A DNA stretch of 64,000 nucleotides from Chryseobacterium kimseyorum (GTDB taxonomy: Bacteria; Bacteroidota; Bacteroidia; Flavobacteriales; Weeksellaceae): contig NZ_JAPDHW010000009.1 in assembly GCF_025971945.1 (NCBI RefSeq), positions 62,001 through 126,000 of the forward strand, written 5' to 3'. The position numbers were made by a program, and so were the translations under genes. Numbering within the stretch: position 1 is the stretch's first letter; each line of letters begins with the position of its first letter. Shown here in pieces: positions 51,105 to 60,426 of this stretch. Below the pieces are notes generated by a model. The model was not told where the DNA came from. It did no database searches and was given only the letters and a program-made list of their open reading frames with translations.

Positions 51105-51288
51105 TTTTTCTTAGAATTTAGACTTATCAATACATAATAAATTTCGAATTGTAGATACCTATAAATTTTTCTGTTTCTCAAAAAATCACGACATTTGCAC
51201 TTAGAAAAATTCGAGTAAAAATTTTCAAAATATACGGGCTGATGCCGAATGGTTGCATCCGCATTGTTTTTAAAATAGAAATTATCAG

Positions 51289-53691
51289 ATGAAAATATCA
51301 AATAACTGGCTGAAAGATTATATCAAAACAGAACTGAAATCTGAAAGAATAGGAGAGTTTCTTACAGACATTGGTCTTGAGGTAGAAGGAATTGAGAAAT
51401 TTGAAAGCATCAAAGGAAGTTTGGAAGGTGTGGTTGTAGGAAAAGTTTTGACCTGCGAAAAGCATCCGAATGCCGATAAATTAAAGAAAACAACCGTAGA
51501 CGTTGGAAGCGGAAAAGTTCTGAATATTGTTTGTGGCGCTCCGAATGTTGAAGAAGGACAAACCGTTCCTGTTGCCGTTGTAGGAACTAAAATTTATGAT
51601 AAAACAGGAAACTTTTTTGAAATTAAAGAAGCTAAAATCAGAGGTGAAGTTTCTCAGGGAATGATCTGCGCAGAAGACGAACTGGGTTTAAGCGACGATC
51701 ACGGCGGAATTATGGTTTTAGATGCCACCAAGTATGAAATAGGAAAGAATTTTTCAGATTATTTCGACTTAACGAATGACGAAGTTTTCGAAATCGGTTT
51801 AACGCCTAACAGAACTGATGCGATGTCACATTATGGCGTTGCGAGAGATTTAAATGCATTTTTATCAACCAACCAGCAGAAAGGAGATTTTCAAAAAGTT
51901 TCTTCTGTAGCTTTAAATAATGAAGGTTCTCACGAATTCTCTTTAGACGTTGAAGACGTAGAATTGACGCCACGATACATCGGTGCTGTGATTGAAAATG
52001 TAAAAGTTTCAGAGTCTCCATCTTGGTTGAAAGACAGGTTGAGAGCGATAGGCCTCAGCCCAATTAATAATATTGTAGATATTACCAATTATATCCTTCA
52101 TGGCTTTGGACAGCCGCTTCATGCTTTTGATGCAGATAAAATTGCAGACAAAAAAGTGAAAGTAGGAACTGTAGCCGAAGGAACTAAATTTACCACTTTG
52201 GATGGTGCTGAAAGAACATTAAACGGTTCGGAAATTATCATTAAAGATGGAAAAGATCAACCGATGTGTATTGCCGGGGTTTTCGGTGGTGCAACTTCAG
52301 GAGTTTCTTCTGAAACAAAAACTATTTTCTTAGAAAGTGCTTATTTTAATCCTGTTGCGGTTAGAAAAGCAGCTAAAGCTCACGGTTTAAATACAGATGC
52401 TTCTTTTAGATTTGAAAGAGGTGTTGACCCGAATATCACCAGAACTGCCATTACTCACGCTATCAAAATGATTCAGGAGTTGGCAGATGGAAAATTGGTG
52501 GGTGAACTTTTAGAACAGTATCCAAAGAAAATTGAGGATAATTATGTGATTATCAGATTCTCAAAAATCGAACAGATTTTAGGAACAAAAATTCACAGAG
52601 AGAAAGTAAAAGAAATTTTAAAAGCACTTGAAATTCAGGTTCTTAATGAAATTCAAAATGGTTTTGAAATCTCGGTGCCTGCTTACAGAGCTGATGTCAC
52701 CAGAGAAATCGACGTTATTGAAGAAATTTTAAGAATTTACGGATACAATAAAATTGAAGCTCCACAAAAAATTGCATTTACACCTGTAAAGTTGAATGCA
52801 AAAGATCAGGATGAATTGGAGAACAATTGGGCGAGAACATTGCAGAGTTTAAGCTTCAATGAAGTGATGAATAACTCGCTGACTTCGGTGAAAGATGAAA
52901 CCGACGCTGTAAAATTGCTAAACCCATTAAGCAATGATTTGGCATTTATGAGAAAGTCTTTATTGGAAGGGCTTCTGCAAAATGCAATCTACAATATCAA
53001 CAGGAAAAATCAGGATATTAAGTTCTTCGAATTTGGAAAAATTTACCACAAAAAAGAAAAGTACGAAGAGAGAAAGCAACTGGCAATTTTAGTTAGTGGA
53101 AGAAACGTTTCTGAAAACTGGTTACAGCCAAAATCTTCTACTGATTTCTATAATTTAAAAGCTTTTGTAAAGGTTTTATTAGAAAGAGTTGCGATAGACT
53201 ACAAAGAGGTCGCGCTTTCTGATGACAGATTTTCAGATGCTCTGGCTTATGAGGCTGAAGGTGAAACTTTGGTGAGAATCGGAAAAGTTTCTCCTCAGAT
53301 GCTGAAAGATTTTGACATCGATCAGGATTGTTTCTATGCCGAGATTGAACTAGAACTTGCTCAAAAATTAAGACTGAACCGAGAATTGAAATTTAATGAT
53401 ATTCCAAAATTCAACAAAATAAGAAGAGATCTTGCATTGTTGATTGATAAAAATATTACATATCAGGATCTGTATCAGACCGCTAAAAAGAACAAATCAC
53501 CATTCATCAAAAATATCAACTTATTTGATGTATACGAAGGGAAAAATCTTCCGGAAGGCAAGAAATCTTACGCCATGAGTTTTGAATTATTAAATGAAGA
53601 AAAGACTTTAGAAGAGAAAGAGATTTCGGCAGTGATGGATTCTTTAATAAAATCTTTCCAGAAAGAATTTAATGCTGAATTAAGATCATAA
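51289..53691 (+). CDS. pheT: Phenylalanine--tRNA ligase beta subunit
   Basis: An 800-residue beta subunit that binds tRNA-Phe and edits mischarged tyrosine. It begins MKISNNWLKDYIKTEL, followed by the tRNA-binding domain (39-150) with EKHPNADKLKKTTVDVG. The B3/4 editing domain is near 210-400, with SPINNIVDITNYILHGFGQPLHAFDADK and GVFGGATSGVSSETKTIFLESAYFNP. The B5 domain and the catalytic-like core follow, and the anticodon-binding FDX-ACB domain with KFNKIRRDLALLIDKNITYQDL is at the C-terminus. It is full length. The alpha-subunit gene pheS is not in this window. Confidence 0.97.
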   Translation: MKISNNWLKDYIKTELKSERIGEFLTDIGLEVEGIEKFESIKGSLEGVVVGKVLTCEKHPNADKLKKTTVDVGSGKVLNIVCGAPNVEEGQTVPVAVVGTKIYDKTGNFFEIKEAKIRGEVSQGMICAEDELGLSDDHGGIMVLDATKYEIGKNFSDYFDLTNDEVFEIGLTPNRTDAMSHYGVARDLNAFLSTNQQKGDFQKVSSVALNNEGSHEFSLDVEDVELTPRYIGAVIENVKVSESPSWLKDRLRAIGLSPINNIVDITNYILHGFGQPLHAFDADKIADKKVKVGTVAEGTKFTTLDGAERTLNGSEIIIKDGKDQPMCIAGVFGGATSGVSSETKTIFLESAYFNPVAVRKAAKAHGLNTDASFRFERGVDPNITRTAITHAIKMIQELADGKLVGELLEQYPKKIEDNYVIIRFSKIEQILGTKIHREKVKEILKALEIQVLNEIQNGFEISVPAYRADVTREIDVIEEILRIYGYNKIEAPQKIAFTPVKLNAKDQDELENNWARTLQSLSFNEVMNNSLTSVKDETDAVKLLNPLSNDLAFMRKSLLEGLLQNAIYNINRKNQDIKFFEFGKIYHKKEKYEERKQLAILVSGRNVSENWLQPKSSTDFYNLKAFVKVLLERVAIDYKEVALSDDRFSDALAYEAEGETLVRIGKVSPQMLKDFDIDQDCFYAEIELELAQKLRLNRELKFNDIPKFNKIRRDLALLIDKNITYQDLYQTAKKNKSPFIKNINLFDVYEGKNLPEGKKSYAMSFELLNEEKTLEEKEISAVMDSLIKSFQKEFNAELRS

Positions 53692-53713
53692 GAAAATATT
53701 TTTCACACAAAAG

Positions 53714-53738
53714 AAACGGACATCTGTCCGTTTTTTTT
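53714..53738 (+). terminator. Terminator after pheT
   Basis: AAACGGACA (53714-53722) pairs with TGTCCGTTT (53725-53733), followed by T8. Confidence 0.85.
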
Positions 53739-53811
53739 ATGGAATAATCTTTTAAATATTAAATTTAAAAAAGCTCTCGCCGAAAATAATTTTAATCAAT
53801 TATATTTTCCG

Positions 53812-53819
53812 TAAATTTG
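53812..53819 (+). promoter_or_regulatory. -7 promoter box of the META-domain gene
   Basis: TAAATTTG matches TAnnTTTG and is 65 bases before the ATG at 53885. Confidence 0.38.
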
Positions 53820-53884
53820 ATTTAAATCAAAAAATTAAATGGAACGGTCGTTGCATTTAAGTTTCAAATAATAAAAAATCTAAA

Positions 53885-54298
53885 ATGAAAAATTTCTTTT
53901 TAAGTCTCTGTACAGTTGCTGTTTTGGCATCGTGCGGAACGATGTCAAATACTTCATCTTCTAATAAAGTAGGTAAAGCCCAGCCATCGATCTCAAATAC
54001 AAAATGGACTTTAGCGGATAATGTGAAAGGTAAAACACCAACTTTACAGATTGAAGGAACCAAAGTGAACGGAAACGCAGGTTGCAATAGTTATTTCGGA
54101 ACACTATCTACAGATGCTGCTTCAGGAACTTTCACTGCTTCTCAGCTAGGTTCTACCAAAATGGCTTGTGATAATATGAGCGTTGAGCAGAATTTTATGA
54201 GTATGATGGGAAAAGCAAATAAGTATGTAGTTTCCGGAAATACTTTAGAATTGTATCAGGATAGTTTTTTGTTACTAAAATTTAACAAAGCTGAATAA
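53885..54298 (+). CDS. META-domain (HslJ-like) lipoprotein
   Basis: A 137-residue lipoprotein: the signal MKNFFLSLCTVAVLASC has its lipobox cysteine at 17. The META domain follows with ISNTKWTLADNVKGKTPTLQIEG near 36-58, GNAGCNSYFGTLS near 64-76 and TKMACDNMSVEQNFMSMM near 92-109, and ends LYQDSFLLLKF. Family members (HslJ) are linked to heat and novobiocin resistance in E. coli. A bidirectional terminator separates it from the convergent acidic-protein gene. Confidence 0.9.
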   Translation: MKNFFLSLCTVAVLASCGTMSNTSSSNKVGKAQPSISNTKWTLADNVKGKTPTLQIEGTKVNGNAGCNSYFGTLSTDAASGTFTASQLGSTKMACDNMSVEQNFMSMMGKANKYVVSGNTLELYQDSFLLLKFNKAE

Positions 54299-54302
54299 AA
54301 AT

Positions 54303-54335
54303 AAAAAAGGAACTCAAATTTGAGTTCCTTTTTTT
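54303..54335. terminator. Bidirectional terminator between the META gene and the acidic-protein gene
   Basis: A perfect palindrome GGAACTCAAATTTGAGTTCC (54309-54328) flanked by A6 on the left and T7 on the right ends both convergent genes. Confidence 0.88.
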
Positions 54336-54351
54336 ATGCGTAATAAATTGA

Positions 54352-54591
54352 TTATTCTTCCTCTTCGTCGTCGTATTTTGCCAACTCTTCATCACACCAT
54401 TTGAATGCAGCTTCTACTACTTTTGTAGCCTCGTCTGCCATAGTCTCTTCATCGTCGCCTTCTAGATCATCTAACCATTCAACTTCTTCTTCCTCAACAT
54501 TCAATATGAATCTTGGATATTCTGTATGAACTACAAATAAATCTTCAGGAAATTCCGAATTGTCTGCTAATAAAAACTTTGGTAATTTCAT
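54352..54591 (-). CDS. Small highly acidic protein, function unknown
   Basis: A 79-residue cytoplasmic protein with about one third Asp or Glu: EEEEVEWLDDLEGDDEETMADEATKVVEA in the middle and DDEEEE at the end, giving a very low isoelectric point. The N-terminus KLPKFLLADNSEFPEDLFVVHTEYPRFIL is well conserved in style with a beta-strand core. I know no function; similar proteins occur in flavobacteria. The gene is alone on the minus strand. Confidence 0.75.
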   Translation of the reverse strand: MKLPKFLLADNSEFPEDLFVVHTEYPRFILNVEEEEVEWLDDLEGDDEETMADEATKVVEAAFKWCDEELAKYDDEEEE

Positions 54592-54628
54592 TTTTTTAAT
54601 GTTTAAACTTTCTCAAAGATATATAAAA

Positions 54629-55945
54629 TTATTGGTATTTGTTCTTGTCGATTTTAATTTTTTGTAAAACTTTATACGGTGTAACCGTTGTTTTTTTTAA
54701 GGTATCGCTGGCTTTAAATGTAAAATCAATATTCGAATTAACGCTGCTTATAAGTTCGGCGATCTGAACATCTTCCAGGTTCTCTAAGTCCTTTACATAA
54801 AACAGCAGCGGTTTATTTTCTAATTTTTCTGATTTTAAAAATTTGGTAATCTCTTTTCTGTTTTGAAGATAAAAACCTTTCGACAGCAGAGTAAACGCCA
54901 ATCCTGATAGCAGGCTCAATGCTCCTATCATATAAGTTTTCAGTCCAAATACTTCTTTCATTTTTTTCAGATACACCAACCAGATTGGAAAGCTGAACGG
55001 GGATAATAAGCGATAGTCTAAAGGATCAATCCAGTAAAAATACTGTACAAAAAAAGTAAATGTAATTCCTGAAACACCGATCACAAGCATGAATTTTTCT
55101 GATTCTGAGAGTTTATTTTTAATAAACAGAAATACAATGAGTAAGATATTTAAGATTCCGATCCCATAAATTGCATAATTGATTAATCCACCACCAGGAT
55201 TTGCCATGTGTACAAATGGATTAAAACTGACAGCGATCCCTTGAAACAACTCTGTAATCAGAATTGATGTCGGCTTGAGACCAACTTCCAGACTTTGTTC
55301 AAGATAATTTTCATTAAAATAATCAATAAATAAAAATTTGTAAAGAACAACATATAGACAGGCTGCAGCAGCAGAAAACATAAAGACTTTTGCGTATTTT
55401 TCTTTGAAATAAAGCAAGCCGAACAATCCTGTTCCGCCAATTAAAAACAGGGCACTGTACCTGATATTATAGAGCAAAACTAAAATTGCCGTCAGATAAA
55501 AAAAGGCTTTCCATTTGATCATTTTTTCTTTAATAATCAGATGAGAAATGTAAAGTAACGCGAAAACAAAAGGTAAAGTTAATGCTTCGCTTAGCGTCGC
55601 TGAAAAAATGCTTACAAAACTGAGTAATGAACATAGAATGATAGATTCTTTCAGATAAAAATTTTTCTTCCATGCAAAGAATATAATAAAAGCATAAGAA
55701 GCTAGCCCAACAATCTTACTGCTCCAGAATTCATCAAAACCAAATAAAGTGACGAAGGAAATACTTAGAGGATAACCTAAAGGAGTAATGGTATTGTCAA
55801 CCATTGGCAAACCCTTGGCGAACCTCATAAACCTAATAGAATCCGGACTTACTCTTCCTATTTCATTGAGTAAAAAACGCAAAATGGTCATCACTACTGT
55901 AATGATGACCATTGATATCTGAATGTATTTTTCTTTGATTTTCAT
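54629..55945 (-). CDS. Polytopic membrane protein, glycosyltransferase-C-like
   Basis: A 438-residue protein with about ten hydrophobic helices across residues 10-350 and a C-terminal soluble tail. The first extracytoplasmic loop with GRVSPDSIRFMRFAKGLPMVDNTITPLGYPL (about 30-60) has an Asp that would fit the catalytic DxD-like loop of GT-C (GT39/GT83-like) enzymes. No family is firmly recognised. A role in modifying a surface glycan or lipid is only a guess. It is separated from the dehydrogenase gene by 92 bases. Confidence 0.6.
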   Translation of the reverse strand: MKIKEKYIQISMVIITVVMTILRFLLNEIGRVSPDSIRFMRFAKGLPMVDNTITPLGYPLSISFVTLFGFDEFWSSKIVGLASYAFIIFFAWKKNFYLKESIILCSLLSFVSIFSATLSEALTLPFVFALLYISHLIIKEKMIKWKAFFYLTAILVLLYNIRYSALFLIGGTGLFGLLYFKEKYAKVFMFSAAAACLYVVLYKFLFIDYFNENYLEQSLEVGLKPTSILITELFQGIAVSFNPFVHMANPGGGLINYAIYGIGILNILLIVFLFIKNKLSESEKFMLVIGVSGITFTFFVQYFYWIDPLDYRLLSPFSFPIWLVYLKKMKEVFGLKTYMIGALSLLSGLAFTLLSKGFYLQNRKEITKFLKSEKLENKPLLFYVKDLENLEDVQIAELISSVNSNIDFTFKASDTLKKTTVTPYKVLQKIKIDKNKYQ

Positions 55946-56037
55946 GAGAAAAGTGAAATTAGTGAATATTATCTCTCAAGTCAAATTAATTTTTGACAGA
56001 TTAAAGTTTATAAGTGATAATACACCGAGTCACCTTC

Positions 56038-56931
56038 CTATTTTGCAAACATTTTTGCTACTTTTTCTGCTTTCTTGCTTTCAGAATAATCGTAGAAACC
56101 TTCTCCTGATTTCACACCCAGCTTTCCTGCCATTACCATGTTTACCAATAATGGATTGGGCGCGTATTTTGGATTTTTAAAACCGTCGTACATCACATTT
56201 AGAATCGCTAAACAGACGTCAAGCCCGATGAAATCAGCCAGCTGTAGCGGTCCCATTGGATGCGCCATTCCCAGTTTCATAACGGTATCGATTTCTTCTA
56301 CACCAGCAACGCCGTTGTATAAAGTTTCGATGGATTCATTGATCATCGGCATCAAAATTCTGTTAGCAACAAATCCTGGATAATCATTAACTTCTACAGG
56401 AACTTTTCCTAACGTTTTGCTCATTTCATAGATCGAGTCAAAAGTTTCTTTCGAAGTAGAGTATCCTTTGATAATCTCAACCAGTTTCATAATCGGAACA
56501 GGATTCATAAAGTGCATACCAATCACTTTATCTGCTCTTTTTGTGGCTGCTGCGATTTTAGTAATAGAAATTGAAGACGTATTGGTAGATAAGATGCAGT
56601 TTTCAGGTGCAAACTCGTCCATCTGAGCAAAGATTTTCAGTTTCAAATCCTGATTTTCGGTTGCAGCTTCCACTACAAGGTCAGCGTTTGTTACTGCATC
56701 TTTCAACGCTGTGAAAGTCTTGATATTTCCTAAAGTTTCTGATTTTTGTTCTTCAGTAAGGTTTCCCTTTGCAATTATTCTGTCAAGGTTGGTCGTGATT
56801 GTTTTCATTCCTCTGTCTAAAGCATCCTGAGATACATCAACCAAATTTACACTAAAACCGCTCTGTGCGAATGTATGTGCAATACCATTTCCCATGGTTC
56901 CAGCCCCGATAACTACAATGTTTTTGATCAT
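56038..56931 (-). CDS. 3-hydroxybutyryl-CoA dehydrogenase
   Basis: A 297-residue NAD-dependent enzyme that oxidises 3-hydroxyacyl-CoA in fatty-acid or amino-acid breakdown. The Rossmann motif GAGTMG is at 9-14, and ENCILSTNTSSISITKIAAATKRADKVIGMHFMNPVPIMKLVEIIKG near 109-155 includes the catalytic His of GMHFMNP. The C-terminal 3HCDH domain includes DYPGFVANRILMPMINESIETL near 184-205. Its start overlaps the stop of the small secreted-protein gene (ATGA), so they are translationally coupled. Confidence 0.95.
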   Translation of the reverse strand: MIKNIVVIGAGTMGNGIAHTFAQSGFSVNLVDVSQDALDRGMKTITTNLDRIIAKGNLTEEQKSETLGNIKTFTALKDAVTNADLVVEAATENQDLKLKIFAQMDEFAPENCILSTNTSSISITKIAAATKRADKVIGMHFMNPVPIMKLVEIIKGYSTSKETFDSIYEMSKTLGKVPVEVNDYPGFVANRILMPMINESIETLYNGVAGVEEIDTVMKLGMAHPMGPLQLADFIGLDVCLAILNVMYDGFKNPKYAPNPLLVNMVMAGKLGVKSGEGFYDYSESKKAEKVAKMFAK

Positions 56932-57350
56932 TTTAATTGTTCTTTTTTATTTGGAATTAAATTTTTAAGTTGAATGAGATCGCCTTTTTTTACCAGTTCT
57001 GTACTGCTGAAGTAAACTGTTCCGTCGCTGTTTTTCTTTTTAGAATTGTTCTGCGAATTCACAGTCGTCTCCAGACCTTTTACAAACTTCGTTCTCTTGC
57101 TTTTTGGAAGCGCGTCGATTCCCAGGTACAGAGCAAATTCACCTTCTCTTCCTAAGCCAGACTGCCGGAAGATTTCAATGTTTTTTGCTTTAGATTTACC
57201 TTGAAACTTTTCAATGTAAGTCATCACCGGAGCTGTAGATGGAGTTCCACAACATATACTGTTATAGCTCAGTTTTAGATAGCTTTCACTTTTTTGAGCG
57301 AACAAAAATGTACAGCTTGAAAGTGCTAATATTAATATAATTTTTTTCAT
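56928..57350 (-). CDS. Secreted protein of unknown function, coupled to the dehydrogenase
   Basis: A 140-residue exported protein with a signal peptide ending LFA|Q. The mature part has paired cysteines in NSICCGTPST near 31-40 and a Lys-rich C-terminus. No family recognised. It overlaps the start of the 3-hydroxybutyryl-CoA dehydrogenase by four bases and lies 30 bases downstream of the beta-lactamase gene. So the three may form one transcript, an odd mix of functions. Confidence 0.65.
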   Translation of the reverse strand: MKKIILILALSSCTFLFAQKSESYLKLSYNSICCGTPSTAPVMTYIEKFQGKSKAKNIEIFRQSGLGREGEFALYLGIDALPKSKRTKFVKGLETTVNSQNNSKKKNSDGTVYFSSTELVKKGDLIQLKNLIPNKKEQLK

Positions 57351-57380
57351 ATAATCTGTTTTAAAAATAAGCTTTAATAT

Positions 57381-58259
57381 TTACTTGCTAAAATCATCCC
57401 AAACTGCTTTTGAAATATCTGAAATTATTTTGCAGTTTACCACATTAGATTCTGTGGAATTGCTTACAAATACGGCAATTGCGTACTGTTTTCCATTAGG
57501 TAAAGTGACGATAGCGATCTCATTTTCTGCACCGGTTAATCCTGCATCATTTTTTCCTGAAGATCCCGTTTTTCTGGCAACGGGTGTGTTTTTTGGAAGT
57601 TGCTCTACTAATTTATTCAATCCTGTGGACGTCGATAACATAACTTTCATTAAGTACTCTGTTGATCTTTTCGAAAGCAGTTTTCCGTCACTGAATTTCT
57701 TTAAAACATCAACTGCAGATTGTGTTGTGCTGTAATTTTTATACTGCAAACTCCAGTCTTTATGCATTTCTGCCTCGCTGTTTTTAATCTGGAAATTCTT
57801 CACTCCCTTTGAGTTCATAAACTTCTGTACCGTTTGTGTGCCGCCAAGCAATTTCAGCAAAATATCACAACCGTTGTTATCACTTTTCGCGACTGTAAGT
57901 TCTAAAATTTCACTTAAAGGAACATCTACACCGCCATTTGGGTATTTGTCCCGCAATGGAGACCAGGTGTTTTCAAGTAAATTGGATCGATCTAAATGAA
58001 TTTTTTGATCTAGTGAAAGTTTTCCTTGATCCACGAAATCCAGGACGGCTGCTGCAATATGAAATTTAAAAACACTCTGCATCGGAAGTTTTTTGTCTGC
58101 ATTCCGACTGTATCTAAAACCATTCTCAAAGCCCAATACAGAAACTCCTACTGTAGCATTTTTATTTAAAAGAATATCGCCGATTTTATTATCGAGACTT
58201 AAATTTTGTCCAAAATTAAAGATGGATACAAAAAGAAACAGCAGAATTAATTTTTTCAT
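57381..58259 (-). CDS. Class A beta-lactamase (subclass A2, CIA/CGA/CME-like)
   Basis: A 292-residue exported serine beta-lactamase that hydrolyses penicillins and cephalosporins in the periplasm. The signal peptide ends NFG|Q. The active-site set is complete: S62-V-F-K65 (Ambler SxxK), S126-D-N (SDN), E162 in NSEAEMH (Ambler E166) and K230-T-G (KTG). SDNNGCDILL and the EAEMHKDW text are typical of the A2 enzymes of Chryseobacterium and related genera (CIA, CGA, CME, PER-like). It looks like an intrinsic chromosomal gene, with no mobile element beside it. Confidence 0.92.
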   Translation of the reverse strand: MKKLILLFLFVSIFNFGQNLSLDNKIGDILLNKNATVGVSVLGFENGFRYSRNADKKLPMQSVFKFHIAAAVLDFVDQGKLSLDQKIHLDRSNLLENTWSPLRDKYPNGGVDVPLSEILELTVAKSDNNGCDILLKLLGGTQTVQKFMNSKGVKNFQIKNSEAEMHKDWSLQYKNYSTTQSAVDVLKKFSDGKLLSKRSTEYLMKVMLSTSTGLNKLVEQLPKNTPVARKTGSSGKNDAGLTGAENEIAIVTLPNGKQYAIAVFVSNSTESNVVNCKIISDISKAVWDDFSK

Positions 58260-58294
58260 AATGAGGTTTTTATAGTGAATTTTTTATTTAAAAT

Positions 58295-58323
58295 AAATCC
58301 CTTTTAGACTCTAAAAGGGATTT
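58295..58323 (-). terminator. Terminator of the GH5 gene
   Basis: AAATCCCTTTTAG (58295-58307) pairs perfectly with CTAAAAGGGATTT (58311-58323) around a three-base loop. On the minus strand it is followed by a T-rich tail. Confidence 0.85.
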
Positions 58324-58341
58324 GCAATTTAATATTTTTTC

Positions 58342-60063
58342 TTACTTCAATTCAAAAGAATTTAAATTGACACCATTATTTTCAAAGTAAACTCTGATTT
58401 TATTTTCTCCTTTTTTTAGATTTATTCCTTTTACAGAGAAGGTTTTCCAGATTTCATCTCCGCCGGTTGAACTTAAAGAAATCTTGGCCAATTGTTTTCC
58501 GGCAGCATCCTCAATCCTGATTTTCGCATCGGTAATGCTTGAGTATTTAATGTCAAAAATAAATGCTCTTTCTGTTTTTGAATTAATTGTGTACTGCAGC
58601 CATTCTCCGGTCTCGGTCTTACCAACGTAATATTGACTGTCCTTTGTTTTATAAATATCAACTCCATCATTTCTCAGCTGATTTCCAGAATTCCATTCAG
58701 ATCTTTTCGCCGGATCGCTCACCCAAAGATTGATAAAATCATTATCCTGATAAGCAGAACCTATTCTACCCAAATCGTAATCGGTGGCAAAGATTTTTCC
58801 CGGAGCCTGATGATTTTTAAAAGGTTTTGTAGAGCCATCTTTTGTCTGTCTGAACATCGCATCAATTACATCATTTTTGATTTCAACATTATTAAATTTA
58901 TAATTTTCGGCAATCTGCATCAGGGCTTTTGATGCAAAATCTTTAGATGGTTTTTCTCCTCCGTTTTTCCAGTAATCCAACAGTTTTTGATATTCCGGAG
59001 TGATTTTTACGTTGGTAACTCCTGCTATATTATCGATTTTTTTCATTGGCCAAAACGCATAACCTATATTATGTCTGTCTAAAAGCTGAATCAGCTCTGT
59101 AAACCATACATTGGAATTTTCCCCCGTTTCACCTAACCAGATGGGCATATTGTGTTTTTCTCTGAGATCTAAAGCAAATTTCACTGTTTCATCATTATTA
59201 TAATTCCAGTACTTATGGAAACTAAAGGCCATATTGTCGTCCCAAATTGGAATTAATCCGTTGTAATTGTTTCCCCAACCGTTTCCTTCAAGAAAAATAA
59301 TATGTTTTTTATCCACTTCACGGATCGCTTCTGTGATTTCTTTCTGTAATTTCCAAAGTGGTGCATTAGACATTTCGTCAGTGCCATTTGGGTTTTTCCC
59401 GGTAAAGTTGATATTGGGTTCGTTGATTAAATCGTACCCTCCAATCCACGGTTCATTTTTATATCGTTCTGCTAATTTTTTCCATAACGCAATGGTTTTC
59501 TTTTGGTTTTCTTCATTTTCCCAAAGCGACGGTTTCGATTTGTCATTATCTGAAATGTTCACGTCATTTCCCTGCCCGCCCGGAACAGCGTGAAGGTCTA
59601 AGATTAAGTAAATTTTATTGTTTTTACACCATTTCAATAAATCATCAGTCATTTTGAAGCCTTCTTCCAGCCACGTGTTTTGGCCCTTTACCGGCTCCTT
59701 TTCAATGGGAAGCGTGTATAGATTATAATGCATGGGAAGGCGTACAGAATTAAAACCTGACTTGGCTAGAAAATCAATATCCTGCTTTGTAATTCCGTTT
59801 TTTAAATAAGCTTTGTAAAAATTCTCCATTCCATCCTGACCGATCAGTTCTGCAATTTTTTCCTTGATCTTATATTGCGGGCCGGCAAAATCTGCTGTTT
59901 TCAGCATATAACCTTCCTGCAACATCCAACCACCTAAACCAAGACCTCTAAGCTGAATGTTTTCGCCTCTGTCATTGACAATTTTTTTTCCGTTGGTCTT
60001 GAGTAGCTGTGATGTCCCAAATTGAGACAATAAAAGTGCGGATAATAGGATGGTTCTTTTCAT
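58342..60063 (-). CDS. GH5 endoglucanase-type enzyme with C-terminal carbohydrate-binding module
   Basis: A 573-residue exported glycosidase. The signal peptide ends GTS|Q. The GH5 barrel (about 20-390) shows RGLGLGGWML at 39-48, SVRLPMHYN near 106-114, LDLHAVPGGQGND near 155-167, acid/base E215 in DLINEPN, and nucleophile E312 in IWLGETGEN. The C-terminal ~150 residues (from about 425) form a CBM6-like beta-sandwich with TGEWLQYTINSK and KGENKIRVYFENNGVNLNSFELK. The family covers cellulases, mannanases and exo-beta-1,3-glucanases; the substrate is not clear. It precedes the beta-lactamase gene on the same strand, but a terminator separates them. Confidence 0.9.
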   Translation of the reverse strand: MKRTILLSALLLSQFGTSQLLKTNGKKIVNDRGENIQLRGLGLGGWMLQEGYMLKTADFAGPQYKIKEKIAELIGQDGMENFYKAYLKNGITKQDIDFLAKSGFNSVRLPMHYNLYTLPIEKEPVKGQNTWLEEGFKMTDDLLKWCKNNKIYLILDLHAVPGGQGNDVNISDNDKSKPSLWENEENQKKTIALWKKLAERYKNEPWIGGYDLINEPNINFTGKNPNGTDEMSNAPLWKLQKEITEAIREVDKKHIIFLEGNGWGNNYNGLIPIWDDNMAFSFHKYWNYNNDETVKFALDLREKHNMPIWLGETGENSNVWFTELIQLLDRHNIGYAFWPMKKIDNIAGVTNVKITPEYQKLLDYWKNGGEKPSKDFASKALMQIAENYKFNNVEIKNDVIDAMFRQTKDGSTKPFKNHQAPGKIFATDYDLGRIGSAYQDNDFINLWVSDPAKRSEWNSGNQLRNDGVDIYKTKDSQYYVGKTETGEWLQYTINSKTERAFIFDIKYSSITDAKIRIEDAAGKQLAKISLSSTGGDEIWKTFSVKGINLKKGENKIRVYFENNGVNLNSFELK

Positions 60064-60159
60064 AAGTTAAATTTTAAATAGTAGGGAGAAGTATTGGGTA
60101 TTTTGATTTTAACAAATATATTTAAAATTTGTTGAAAATAATTTCATTTTAAATTAAGT

Positions 60160-60426
60160 TTAAAGGAAATCAAAAAACGGAATCATTGGATTCCGTTTTA
60201 GATATTTATGCATACTTGATTTTAGTCCGAGGTCGTCGAAAAACTGATGGCCAAATTCAACATATAGATGATTGTTCATCATATCATTATAACAGTTCAC
60301 ATTTCTTTCTGTCAGAGAAAAAAGTTTACATTCTTCGCGAAATAAGAAGTCGAGAGGAATGTCATTATCCTTCAAAAAAACGGCTGTATTCCTCTCTGTC
60401 AAAACTAAAATCAGATTGAAGATCAT
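60160..60426 (-). CDS. Doubtful small open frame of 88 codons
   Basis: MIFNLILVLTERNTAVFLKD at the start and HKYLKRNPMIPFFDFL at the end. The 3' part overlaps the perfect hairpin at 60174-60199, which is unusual for a gene. There is no family match I know. Possibly a chance frame or part of a pseudogene. Confidence 0.25.
   Translation of the reverse strand: MIFNLILVLTERNTAVFLKDNDIPLDFLFREECKLFSLTERNVNCYNDMMNNHLYVEFGHQFFDDLGLKSSMHKYLKRNPMIPFFDFL
60174..60199 (-). terminator. Intrinsic terminator of the Gfo/Idh-side minus-strand transcript
   Basis: AAAACGGAATC (60174-60184) and GATTCCGTTTT (60189-60199) are exact inverted repeats with an ATTG loop. On the minus strand a T6 run follows. Confidence 0.75.

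Noticed and set aside
51105..51288. Attenuator or T-box before pheT
   Set aside because: No leader peptide rich in Phe and no T-box sequence was found; the T-box is not expected in this phylum.
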